The notes under the pieces were generated by a model. The model was not told the origin of the DNA. It ran no database searches and saw only the letters and a program-made list of their open reading frames with translations. The position numbers and the translations under genes are program-made. DNA of 7,772 nucleotides from an uncultured Flavobacteriales bacterium (GTDB lineage Bacteria > Bacteroidota > Bacteroidia > Flavobacteriales_D > Sanyastnellaceae): assembly GCA_913057815.1 (NCBI GenBank), contig CAJXOV010000092.1, positions 1 to 7,772 on the forward strand, in the 5' to 3' direction. The first letter of the stretch is position 1. Every line of letters begins with the position of its first letter. This document shows positions 1-5,622 of the stretch, one piece after another.

Positions 1-48
1 CGAGATGTAGAGAGGTCTCGTGGGCTCGGAGATGTGTATAAGAGACAG
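1..48. other. Nextera P7/i7 adapter remnant (not genomic)
   Basis: Positions 15-48 match the Nextera Read 2 transposase adapter and end in the 19-nt mosaic end AGATGTGTATAAGAGACAG (30-48). Before it come CGAGAT (1-6), the end of the P7 primer, and GTAGAGAG (7-14), which I recall as the index of Nextera N707. The genome therefore begins at position 49. This is a library artefact left in the assembly. Confidence 0.97.
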
Positions 49-261
49 GTCAGCACCTGCATTCAAATATTCTAAGTGAATCTCAGTGATTATGTCTGGT
101 CTTGTAATAGAAAGTAAATCATTATTCCCTTTGAGATCATGTGAGTGATTTGCGAGCGATTCATTTCTAAAATCGTCTTCACTTAAACCATATCGTTGAA
201 TCATGGTTCCCATGGCGCCATCCAAAACGAGAATTTTATCTTCAGATAATTTTTTGAGCAT
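49..261 (-). CDS. metH: Methionine synthase N-terminus (homocysteine S-methyltransferase domain), partial
   Basis: Reading leftward from the ATG at 261, 71 codons are present before the adapter cuts the gene. The residues include [18 protein letters not shown] (5-22), then [17 protein letters not shown] (42-58), [10 protein letters not shown] at the truncated end. This is the signature N-terminus of cobalamin-dependent methionine synthase, whose first domain moves a methyl group from methylcobalamin to homocysteine. A TGA directly upstream in frame fixes the start. In Bacteroidota MetH is sometimes split into a separate homocysteine-methyltransferase protein and a cobalamin/folate protein; the cut prevents telling which form this is. 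The gene is transcribed away from metK, and its leader carries a SAM-I riboswitch, which fits repression of methionine regeneration when SAM is plentiful. Identification rests on motif recall. Confidence 0.93.
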
Positions 262-305
262 TCAAAATAATATTTTGTAACACTCACCAAGAAAATTAAA
301 CGGGG

Positions 306-325
306 AACTCTATTAAAATAGAACT
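306..325 (-). promoter_or_regulatory. Hairpin downstream of the SAM-I aptamer (possible expression platform)
   Basis: In metH sense the sequence AGTTCTATT, TT, AATAGAGTT forms a 9-bp stem (two G-U pairs) six bases after the P1 stem of the SAM-I aptamer. It is followed by CCCC and a moderately U-rich stretch (GTTTAATTTTCTT). It could be a weak terminator or part of a switch controlling translation. No clear U-tract follows at once, so the mode of control is not settled. Confidence 0.35.
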
Positions 326-330
326 TTCTC

Positions 331-431
331 CTCATCTCTGTTCACTTATTTAGTGAACTAGGATTTAGCACCCAGCCTTTCTGGGTTGCTAAGATTTCAT
401 AGGGCCTAATCCCTCCATCTTTCTTGATAAG
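331..431 (-). promoter_or_regulatory. SAM-I (S-box) riboswitch in the metH leader
   Basis: In metH sense the RNA begins CTTATCAAGAAAGATGGAGG, continues GGCCCTATGAAATCTTAGC, AACC, and then GGGTGCTAAATCCT. These are the conserved S-box blocks (AGA..GGAGGGA, GGCCCUAUGAAA, GCAACC, GGUGCUAAUUCC). All helices can be drawn: P1 pairs CTTATC (431-426) with GATGAG (336-331); P3 pairs CCCAG with CTGGG (385-371); P4 pairs GTTCAC with GTGAAC around a 7-nt loop (358-340). The aptamer binds S-adenosylmethionine and normally turns expression off. It lies 69 nt before the metH ATG and starts right after a -7 promoter box. Confidence 0.93.
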
Positions 432-438
432 TATTTTG

Positions 439-446
439 CAAAGCTA
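439..446 (-). promoter_or_regulatory. Bacteroidota-type -7 promoter box for metH
   Basis: Minus-strand TAGCTTTG matches TAnnTTTG, the -7 element of Bacteroidota primary-sigma promoters. It ends 7 nt before the first base of the SAM-I aptamer, so transcription would begin at about the start of P1, which is where an S-box leader should start. No good -33 TTG is visible; TTAG at 470-467 is the nearest, with a 20-nt spacer. Confidence 0.5.
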
Positions 447-508
447 AAACTATTTATAGCTTTTATCTAATTAATTTTTGACTTTTAAATTATTGTGCTC
501 ATATGTCA

Positions 509-516
509 TACATTTG
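509..516 (+). promoter_or_regulatory. Bacteroidota-type -7 promoter box for metK
   Basis: TACATTTG matches the TAnnTTTG consensus and ends 11 nt before the SAM-II aptamer, so the transcript would start almost at the aptamer. A convincing -33 element is not seen; TTTTTG (475-480) is 28 nt away, longer than usual. The call rests on the -7 match and its position. Confidence 0.5.
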
Positions 517-527
517 TGCGCTCAAAA

Positions 528-578
528 GGTGGAGAGATTTAGCCAAATTGCAACCACATTAAAAAATGCTAAAATGCG
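528..578 (+). promoter_or_regulatory. SAM-II riboswitch in the metK leader
   Basis: The segment holds the SAM-II (metA motif) core in order. GTGG (529-532) pairs with CCAC (554-557) as P1. Inside the loop is GATTTAGCCAAATTGCAA (536-553), which aligns with the family core GAUUUA-CC-AUUGCAA. An A-rich linker follows (559-566), then GCTAAAA (568-574), the 3' strand of the H-type pseudoknot that contacts SAM. SAM-II is best known from Alphaproteobacteria and is also reported in Bacteroidota. It represses SAM-cycle genes when SAM is high. Its location 48 nt before metK on the sense strand fits. The visible P1 has only 4 Watson-Crick pairs, but the loop and tail match well. Confidence 0.87.
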
Positions 579-605
579 TTTAAGGCAAGGCTGGTCTTAA
601 GCATT
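573..605 (+). promoter_or_regulatory. Hairpin overlapping the SAM-II 3' edge
   Basis: AATGC (573-577) pairs with GCATT (601-605), and TTAAG (580-584) with CTTAA (596-600), with a 2-nt bulge (GT) and an 11-nt loop. The 5' arm begins inside the AAAA of the SAM-II core, so hairpin and ligand-bound pseudoknot may compete. No U-tract follows, so it is not a standard terminator. It may be part of the switch between aptamer and the A-rich metK initiation region. Confidence 0.4.
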
Positions 606-626
606 CTTAAATAAAAATTAAATTTA

Positions 627-1880
627 ATGCCGTATTTTTTTACCTCAGAAAGTGTTTCTGAAGGACACCCAGACAAAGTTGCAGATCAAATTTCTGATGC
701 TCTAATTGATAATTTTTTAGCATTTGACTCAGATTCAAAAGTAGCATGTGAAACTTTAGTAACGACAGGTCAAGTTGTTTTGGCAGGTGAAGTGAAGTCA
801 AAAACATATGTGGATGTGCAGAGAGTTGCTAGAGAGGTTATCAATAATATAGGATATACCAAAAGTGAATACATGTTCGATGGTAACTCTTGTGGAGTGC
901 TTTCAGCAATTCATGAGCAATCTCCTGATATAAATCAGGGAGTAGAAAGAAAAAAGAAAGAGGATCAAGGTGCTGGAGATCAAGGAATGATGTTTGGTTA
1001 TGCTACTAATGAAACGTCTAATTATATGCCGTTAGCTCTGGGCTTATCACATATGATTTTGGAAGAGTTGGCAGCTTTAAGAAAGGAAGATAAAAAAATA
1101 AAATACCTACGCCCAGACTCTAAAAGTCAGGTTACGATAAAGTACGATGATAATAATAAGCCTGTGGCCATAGATGCTATAGTAGTTTCAACTCAGCACG
1201 ATGACTTTGATACTTCTGCTAAGATGCTGAAGAAGATCAAGGAAGATATTATTAAAATATTAATACCTAGAGTTAAGAAAAGACTTCCTAAAAATTTACA
1301 GAAATTATTCACTCCGAAAATTAAATATCATATTAATCCAACGGGGATTTTTGTAATTGGTGGACCTCATGGAGATACCGGTTTAACTGGTAGGAAAATA
1401 ATAGTTGACACATATGGTGGTAAAGGTGCACATGGAGGTGGTGCTTTTTCTGGAAAAGATCCAAGTAAAGTAGACAGGTCGGCAGCCTATGCAACTCGTC
1501 ATTTGGCTAAAAATGCTGTGGCCGCAGGTTTGTGCGGTGAGATATTAGTTCAAGTTGCATATGCGATAGGAGTAGCCGAACCAATGGGACTCTATGTAGA
1601 TACGTATGGAACTTCTAAAGTAGGGCTTTCAGATGGTGATATAGCAGAAAAGTTACATTCAATATTCGATATGAGGCCTTATGCTATAGAGAAACGTTTC
1701 AATTTGAGAAGCCCGATATATTTAGAAACTGCTGCTTACGGTCATATGGGTCGAGAGCCAAAAGAAGTTACTAAATCGTTTACTGATGGATCTGGAAAGA
1801 CGAAAAAAGTAAAAGTCAATCTTTTTCCTTGGGAAAAACTAGACTATGTTCAGAAAATTAAGAAAGGTTTTTCTTTATAG
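627..1880 (+). CDS. metK: S-adenosylmethionine synthetase (methionine adenosyltransferase)
   Basis: The enzyme makes S-adenosylmethionine from methionine and ATP in the cytoplasm. The 417-aa product carries the family signatures: GHPDK (13-17) in the N-terminal ATP/methionine-binding segment, GAGDQG (115-120), [14 protein letters not shown] (245-258), DTYGG (261-265) and the phosphate loop [19 protein letters not shown] (270-288). It is longer than the E. coli enzyme (about 384 aa), with a charged insertion around 196-232 ([21 protein letters not shown]), a length usual for Bacteroidota. The start is fixed by a TAA in frame at 612-614 and by the conserved [18 protein letters not shown]-terminus. 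No Shine-Dalgarno is present; the region before the ATG is A/T only. Expression is probably governed by the SAM-II riboswitch upstream, and transcription stops at the hairpin just downstream, so the gene looks monocistronic. It is divergent from metH, the preceding step of the same cycle. Confidence 0.99.
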   Translation: MPYFFTSESVSEGHPDKVADQISDALIDNFLAFDSDSKVACETLVTTGQVVLAGEVKSKTYVDVQRVAREVINNIGYTKSEYMFDGNSCGVLSAIHEQSPDINQGVERKKKEDQGAGDQGMMFGYATNETSNYMPLALGLSHMILEELAALRKEDKKIKYLRPDSKSQVTIKYDDNNKPVAIDAIVVSTQHDDFDTSAKMLKKIKEDIIKILIPRVKKRLPKNLQKLFTPKIKYHINPTGIFVIGGPHGDTGLTGRKIIVDTYGGKGAHGGGAFSGKDPSKVDRSAAYATRHLAKNAVAAGLCGEILVQVAYAIGVAEPMGLYVDTYGTSKVGLSDGDIAEKLHSIFDMRPYAIEKRFNLRSPIYLETAAYGHMGREPKEVTKSFTDGSGKTKKVKVNLFPWEKLDYVQKIKKGFSL

Positions 1881-1899
1881 AAATAGAATTTTACATGAT

Positions 1900-1934
1900 A
1901 AAAGCTGCTTTGAATTCTCAAAGCAGCTTTTTTT
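1900..1934 (+). terminator. Intrinsic terminator of metK
   Basis: AAAAGCTGCTTTG (1900-1912) and CAAAGCAGCTTTT (1919-1931) form a perfect 13-bp stem around the 6-nt loop AATTCT. The descending arm runs into seven consecutive T (1928-1934). It lies 19 nt after the metK stop codon. Confidence 0.93.
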
Positions 1935-2046
1935 ATAATAAAACATTCTGTTTTCTGGTGTCTATTTTAAAAGAAAGAGTCTTCTAATAATAGAAACGAT
2001 CACTCGTGTATCGTCTATTTATGGGATGACTATTGAGGCTAATAAA

Positions 2047-2189
2047 GTCTTTCCTTTATAGCTGATTTTTGAATAAAAGAGGGGAATAATAGCAAGTTTC
2101 AAATCAAGAGTAGGTCAAATAGCTGAAGAGTATACTTTAAATTCTATTATCTAGTCTTTTGAACTGAAAGTGAAGAGTAAAGGAAAGAC
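2047..2189. ncRNA. Candidate structured RNA, 6S-like rod
   Basis: GTCTTTCCTTTA (2047-2058) is perfectly complementary to TAAAGGAAAGAC (2178-2189), giving a 12-bp closing stem. Inside are a nearly symmetric 16/17-nt bubble (2059-2074 and 2161-2177), a 6-bp stem AAAAGA/TCTTTT (2075-2080 with 2155-2160), a small GGGGA/CTAG internal loop, and a 7-bp stem ATAATAG/CTATTAT (2086-2092 with 2144-2150), capped by a roughly 51-nt apical part. A closing stem, large open bubble and distal arm is the layout of 6S RNA, which mimics an open promoter and binds RNA polymerase; a Flavobacteria-type 6S family exists. The strand is undecided, since all listed pairs are Watson-Crick. No TAnnTTTG box or U-tract terminator was found at the edges, which weakens the call. 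Confidence 0.35.
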
Positions 2190-2292
2190 CAGCTGATGAA
2201 GAGAATAACTCTATTAACAATTGTTCAAAACCTTTACTTAAAACTTTTTATTGTTTTATCTCAATTCTTCGTTCTTAAAGAAGACATAAAAG

Positions 2293-2300
2293 TACATTTG
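2293..2300 (+). promoter_or_regulatory. -7 promoter box immediately before dnaB
   Basis: TACATTTG matches TAnnTTTG and ends only 5 nt before the dnaB ATG. If used, the transcript would start at or within a few bases of the start codon, giving a leaderless or nearly leaderless mRNA. There is no -33 TTG at the usual distance, so the match may be chance. Confidence 0.3.
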
Positions 2301-2305
2301 AATTA

Positions 2306-3871
2306 ATGAATGAGTCAGAAACTAAATCAGGGGGATTCCAAAGAAAAAAGCTAAATCCTAATACTGGAGTTAACCCTTTAGAAATTGGGAAAATTCCACC
2401 ACAAGCTTTGGAGTTAGAAAGTGCTGTGATAGGTGCTATGATGCTAGAGAAGGAGGCTGTAAATTCAGTAATCGAAATTTTACAACCGGAAAGTTTCTAT
2501 AAAGATGTTCATCAAAAAATTTATTTTGCAATTCAAGATTTATTTGCGAGAAGTGAGCCGATAGATATATTAACTGTAACTCAAGCTCTTAAGAGAACTG
2601 GTGATCTTGAATTTGTAGGTGGGGCGTATTACATATCTCAACTTACAGATAGGGTAGCATCTACAGCTAACGTAGAAACACATGCTAGGATCATAGCGCA
2701 AAAATTTATTCAAAGAGAGCTAATTAGAATTAGTAATGAAATAATAAAAGATGCATTCGAAGAGTCGACCGATGTTTTTGACTTACTGGATAAAGCTGAA
2801 CATAGCTTATTTCAAGTAGCAGAGGGTAATATCAAAAAGAGTTACGCTAAAATGAGTGGCGTAGTTAAAGAGGCTTTAGATGGTATTGAAGCGGCTATGA
2901 AGAATAAAGATGGCGTTTCAGGAGTGCCATCTGGATTTACAAAGTTAGACCGAGTTACTGGAGGTTGGCAACGTTCAGATATGATTGTTTTGGCAGCTCG
3001 ACCTGGTATGGGTAAAACAGCGTTTGTTCTAAGTATGGCAAGGAATATGGCCGTAGATTACAAAGTCCCAGTAGCAGTGTTTTCGTTAGAGATGTCAGCT
3101 GTGCAGTTAGTTAATAGATTGATTTCAGGTGAAGCTGAAATTGAAGGTGATAAACTAAGAAGAGGATCTTTAGATGATCATGAATACCATAAAATGCATG
3201 ACCGTATCACGCGGCTAGCTGAAGCACCAATTTTTCTTGATGATACTCCAGGTCTTTCAGTATTTGACCTCAGAGCTAAATGCAGAAGGTTGAAAGCGCA
3301 GCACGGTATAGACATGATTGTGATAGATTACCTTCAGTTAATGACAGCAGGTGGGAATAACAATAATGGAAATCGAGAGCAGGAGATAAGTACAATTTCA
3401 AGATCAATAAAAGGCCTAGCTAAAGAATTAGATGTCCCAATTATTGCTCTTTCGCAGTTGTCTAGAGCAGTAGAGAGTAGAGGGGGAGATAAAAAACCGA
3501 TGTTATCTGATCTTAGGGAATCTGGAGCAATTGAGCAGGATGCAGATATTGTATCGTTTATTTACAGGCCAGAATATTATGGTATGGATGTAGATGAGCA
3601 AGGAAATTCTTTAAAAGGTGTTGGAGAAATTATTATTGCGAAGCATAGAAATGGATCATTGGATACAGTACAATTGAGATTTAAAGGTCAGTTTGCCAAG
3701 TTCGTTAATTTGGATGCTTTTGAAACCGATGATTCTTTTAGCTCCTTAGGGCCAAATGTTGGATTTGCTGAAGGAATGAATACGATAACAGTAGGCTCTA
3801 AAATGAATGATATGCAAGCTGATGATTCCTCTTCAGGAGGAGAAGTAAGTGCGGATGATCCACCTTGGTAA
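2306..3871 (+). CDS. dnaB: Replicative DNA helicase DnaB
   Basis: DnaB is the hexameric 5'-3' helicase that unwinds DNA at the chromosomal replication fork and binds primase. The 521-aa product has the DnaB N-terminal domain (about 30-135: PPQALELESAVIGAMMLE, EPIDILTV), a linker, and the RecA-like C-terminal domain (about 205-470). In that domain are Walker A ARPGMGKT (231-238), SLEM with the likely catalytic Glu 262, Walker B VIDYLQLM (339-346), the SQLSRAVESR motif (383-392), DLRESGAIEQDAD (402-414) and KHRNG (446-450), the arginine-finger/ATP-sensing region. No intein is present. The Lys-rich extension KKLNPNTG before the N-domain is common in Bacteroidota. The tail after about 470 is acidic and Ser/Gly-rich, ending DDPPW. 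The ATG is the first available in its open frame; no Shine-Dalgarno is present. The gene stands after a long non-coding region, and no terminator is visible before the next gene 65 nt on. Confidence 0.99.
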   Translation: MNESETKSGGFQRKKLNPNTGVNPLEIGKIPPQALELESAVIGAMMLEKEAVNSVIEILQPESFYKDVHQKIYFAIQDLFARSEPIDILTVTQALKRTGDLEFVGGAYYISQLTDRVASTANVETHARIIAQKFIQRELIRISNEIIKDAFEESTDVFDLLDKAEHSLFQVAEGNIKKSYAKMSGVVKEALDGIEAAMKNKDGVSGVPSGFTKLDRVTGGWQRSDMIVLAARPGMGKTAFVLSMARNMAVDYKVPVAVFSLEMSAVQLVNRLISGEAEIEGDKLRRGSLDDHEYHKMHDRITRLAEAPIFLDDTPGLSVFDLRAKCRRLKAQHGIDMIVIDYLQLMTAGGNNNNGNREQEISTISRSIKGLAKELDVPIIALSQLSRAVESRGGDKKPMLSDLRESGAIEQDADIVSFIYRPEYYGMDVDEQGNSLKGVGEIIIAKHRNGSLDTVQLRFKGQFAKFVNLDAFETDDSFSSLGPNVGFAEGMNTITVGSKMNDMQADDSSSGGEVSADDPPW

Positions 3872-3925
3872 TATTTCATTTCCATCTTTAGATAAAATTG
3901 GGAATAAAAATTGCCTGAGAGAACT

Positions 3926-3933
3926 TAAATTTG
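3926..3933 (+). promoter_or_regulatory. -7 promoter box before the GATase-like gene
   Basis: TAAATTTG matches TAnnTTTG and ends 3 nt before the ATG at 3937. It would give a leaderless transcript independent of dnaB. TTG motifs at 3898 and 3911 have spacers of 25 and 12 nt, neither ideal. A/T-rich DNA makes chance matches likely. Confidence 0.28.
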
Positions 3934-3936
3934 AAT

Positions 3937-5202
3937 ATGAGTATTAAAAAAGTAATAGGAATAGTATTTTTCTGCCTTTTCGCCTGTCAATTATCTGCAA
4001 GTAAAATCTTGATCCCAATGGATGATACTCAGGCCAATCACATGAAGGCTTATGGGATAGCTTTTTGGGTGTTACAAAATGATATTGAATTAGAGTGGCT
4101 TCTAAATTATAGAGGAGGTAGCTTTATGATAGCTAATTATCCAGATATAACTAAGGAGTGTAATGTTAGAGGTGTAAGTTATCAGGTTATTGCAGATGTT
4201 CAAGCCCAAAGTATTTATAGTGAAATCGCGGATCCTGAGGTGAATATGGAAAGAGTAAAACTTCAAGTAGCTCCTAAACTTGCCGTTTACTCCCCTAAGA
4301 ATAAACTGCCATGGGATGATGCAGTAACTTTAGTTCTAACCTATGCTGAAATTCCATACACGGTTATTTATGATGAAGAAATAGCCAATTTAGAGCTCCC
4401 TAAGTATGACTGGTTACACCTGCATCATGAGGATTTTACAGGGCAGTATGGTAAGTTTTATAGGAGCTTTAAGTCAGCCACTTGGTATCAAGATCAAGTG
4501 CGTTTTCAAGAGGATATGGCATCTCGGCTAGGGTTTTCCAAAGTTAGTGAGATGAAAGGGGCTGTAGTGGAGGAGATAAATAATTTCGTGTTAGGAGGAG
4601 GTTTCTTGTTTACAATGTGTTCTGGAACAGATTCTTTTGATATAGCACTAGCCGCTGCTCAAATTGACATTTGTGCAGAGATGTATGATGGAGATCCGGC
4701 AGATCCCAAAGCACAGGCTAAACTCGACTTCAATAGAACGTTGGCCTTTAAGAATTTTGTTTTAGAGTCAAATCCTTTGGAGTATGAATTTAGTTCGATA
4801 GATGGAACTCAGGATCATACAAAAGCAGGCCAAAAGAATGATTTTTTCACATTGTTTGACTTTAGTGCTAAGTGGGATGTAGTGCCTACTATTCTTAACC
4901 AAAATCATGAAAAAGTGGTTAAAGGATTTATGGGCCAGACTACATCATTCCGTACTAAGTACTTAAAACCTTCAGTTACTATTCTCGGAGAATCAGGTAA
5001 TATGAAAACTTCTAAATATATTCATGGAACTTTAGGGCAGGGACAATGGACTTTTTATGGAGGACATGACCCAGAAGATTATAGACATTTAGTCGGGGAT
5101 CCTCCAACTGATTTGAATTTATTTCCTAACTCTCCAGGGTATAGATTAATCCTTAATAATATCCTTTTCCCAGCAGCAAAGAAGAAGAAACAAAAAACCT
5201 AG
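3937..5202 (+). CDS. Exported protein with class I glutamine-amidotransferase-like motifs ('asparagine synthetase B' family of Bacteroidota)
   Basis: I prefer the ATG at 3937 (421 aa) over a TTG two codons upstream. The N-terminus is a signal peptide: KK, a hydrophobic run VIGIVFFCLFACQLSA, and a probable signal peptidase I site at LSA-SK (after residue 21); LFAC is a poor lipobox. The mature protein opens ILIPMDDTQANHMKAYG and contains NYRGGSF, KLAVYSPKNKLPWDDAV, LHLHHEDFTGQYGKFY, GGGFLFTMCSGTDSFDIALA and GQWTFYGGHDPEDYRH. From memory, close homologues in Bacteroidota are labelled 'asparagine synthetase B', yet I see neither an N-terminal catalytic Cys nor a PP-loop SGGxDS motif. My inference is a class I GATase/BPL_N-like fold, with Cys228 on a nucleophile elbow and His377/Glu380 (HDPE) resembling the HPE of that family. 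The tail is Lys-rich (KKKKQKT). Substrate is unknown. It precedes the 25-residue-repeat gene by 6 nt, suggesting one operon. Confidence 0.85.
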   Translation: MSIKKVIGIVFFCLFACQLSASKILIPMDDTQANHMKAYGIAFWVLQNDIELEWLLNYRGGSFMIANYPDITKECNVRGVSYQVIADVQAQSIYSEIADPEVNMERVKLQVAPKLAVYSPKNKLPWDDAVTLVLTYAEIPYTVIYDEEIANLELPKYDWLHLHHEDFTGQYGKFYRSFKSATWYQDQVRFQEDMASRLGFSKVSEMKGAVVEEINNFVLGGGFLFTMCSGTDSFDIALAAAQIDICAEMYDGDPADPKAQAKLDFNRTLAFKNFVLESNPLEYEFSSIDGTQDHTKAGQKNDFFTLFDFSAKWDVVPTILNQNHEKVVKGFMGQTTSFRTKYLKPSVTILGESGNMKTSKYIHGTLGQGQWTFYGGHDPEDYRHLVGDPPTDLNLFPNSPGYRLILNNILFPAAKKKKQKT

Positions 5203-5208
5203 ACTATA

Positions 5209-5622
5209 ATGAAAGAGTTTTATTCTTCTAAAATTATTCTAGCTTGGGGTGAAGCGGTAAGCGGCAATACTGAAATAAGGAATTGGTTAATGAAGAACGG
5301 ATTTCCAGAATTGGGATTGTTTTGTTTTGCTTTGAGGAATAAAGATGATGCCAGAAACTGGCTTTTAGATAATGGGTTTCCTCATTTAATGGCTCTTATT
5401 AATGGTGCCGAGGGAAGAACAGGAGCAATAGCATGGTTAATGAAGAATGATTATAATCTCTTTGCTCAGATGGCTTTGGCTTCTGATAATGATAGTTCAG
5501 CTATGAGGTGGGTTCATTTAAACGCTTCCAAAGAGATATTTCTTTTAACCCAGAAAATTCAATTTGTAAAGAATAGGATAGATGCGGACAATGAAGATGC
5601 TCATAAATTCAGCAAAGACTAA
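5209..5622 (+). CDS. Small protein of tandem 25-residue Trp-anchored repeats, function unknown
   Basis: The 137-aa product shows an exact internal period. Trp lies at 26, 51, 76 and 101, and the aligned units are IRNWLMKNGFPELGLF..., ARNWLLDNGFPHLMAL... and AIAWLMKNDYNLFAQMAL..., each 25 residues, with a fourth, divergent unit beginning AMRWVHLN. The residues before the first unit (EAVSGNTE, 15-22) look like the second half of another repeat. The shared pattern is W-L-x-x-N-G-F-P-x-L followed by a helix-like Ala/Leu stretch and a polar turn. This suggests a small alpha-helical repeat fold, possibly a protein-binding scaffold. No signal peptide or transmembrane segment is evident, so it is likely cytoplasmic, unlike its exported operon partner. 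The ATG sits 6 nt after the upstream stop. The stop codon overlaps that of the convergent kinase gene. I do not recognise a named family. Confidence 0.85.
   Translation: MKEFYSSKIILAWGEAVSGNTEIRNWLMKNGFPELGLFCFALRNKDDARNWLLDNGFPHLMALINGAEGRTGAIAWLMKNDYNLFAQMALASDNDSSAMRWVHLNASKEIFLLTQKIQFVKNRIDADNEDAHKFSKD

Larger units (their letters stand above)
1935..2305. other. 371-bp gene-free region between metK and dnaB
   Basis: No plausible open reading frame was seen here. The stretch contains a short inverted repeat (ACGAT 1996-2000 with ATCGT 2010-2014, enclosing CACTCGTG), a long-range inverted repeat annotated separately as a candidate structured RNA (2047-2189), an A/T-rich segment with the palindrome AACAATTGTT (2216-2225), and a -7 promoter box right before dnaB. 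Its length and internal pairing suggest it is more than a spacer. Confidence 0.6.

Noticed and set aside
2216..2225. Palindrome AACAATTGTT as an operator upstream of dnaB
   Set aside because: A/T-rich 10-bp palindromes are common by chance in this base composition and no second copy was seen.
3688..3885. 65-codon open frame on the minus strand
   Set aside because: It lies antisense within the well-supported dnaB 3' end and has no recognisable protein features.
3931..3936. TTG start for the amidotransferase-like gene
   Set aside because: An ATG two codons later gives a cleaner signal peptide (MSIKK...), and the TTG is part of the TAAATTTG promoter-like box.
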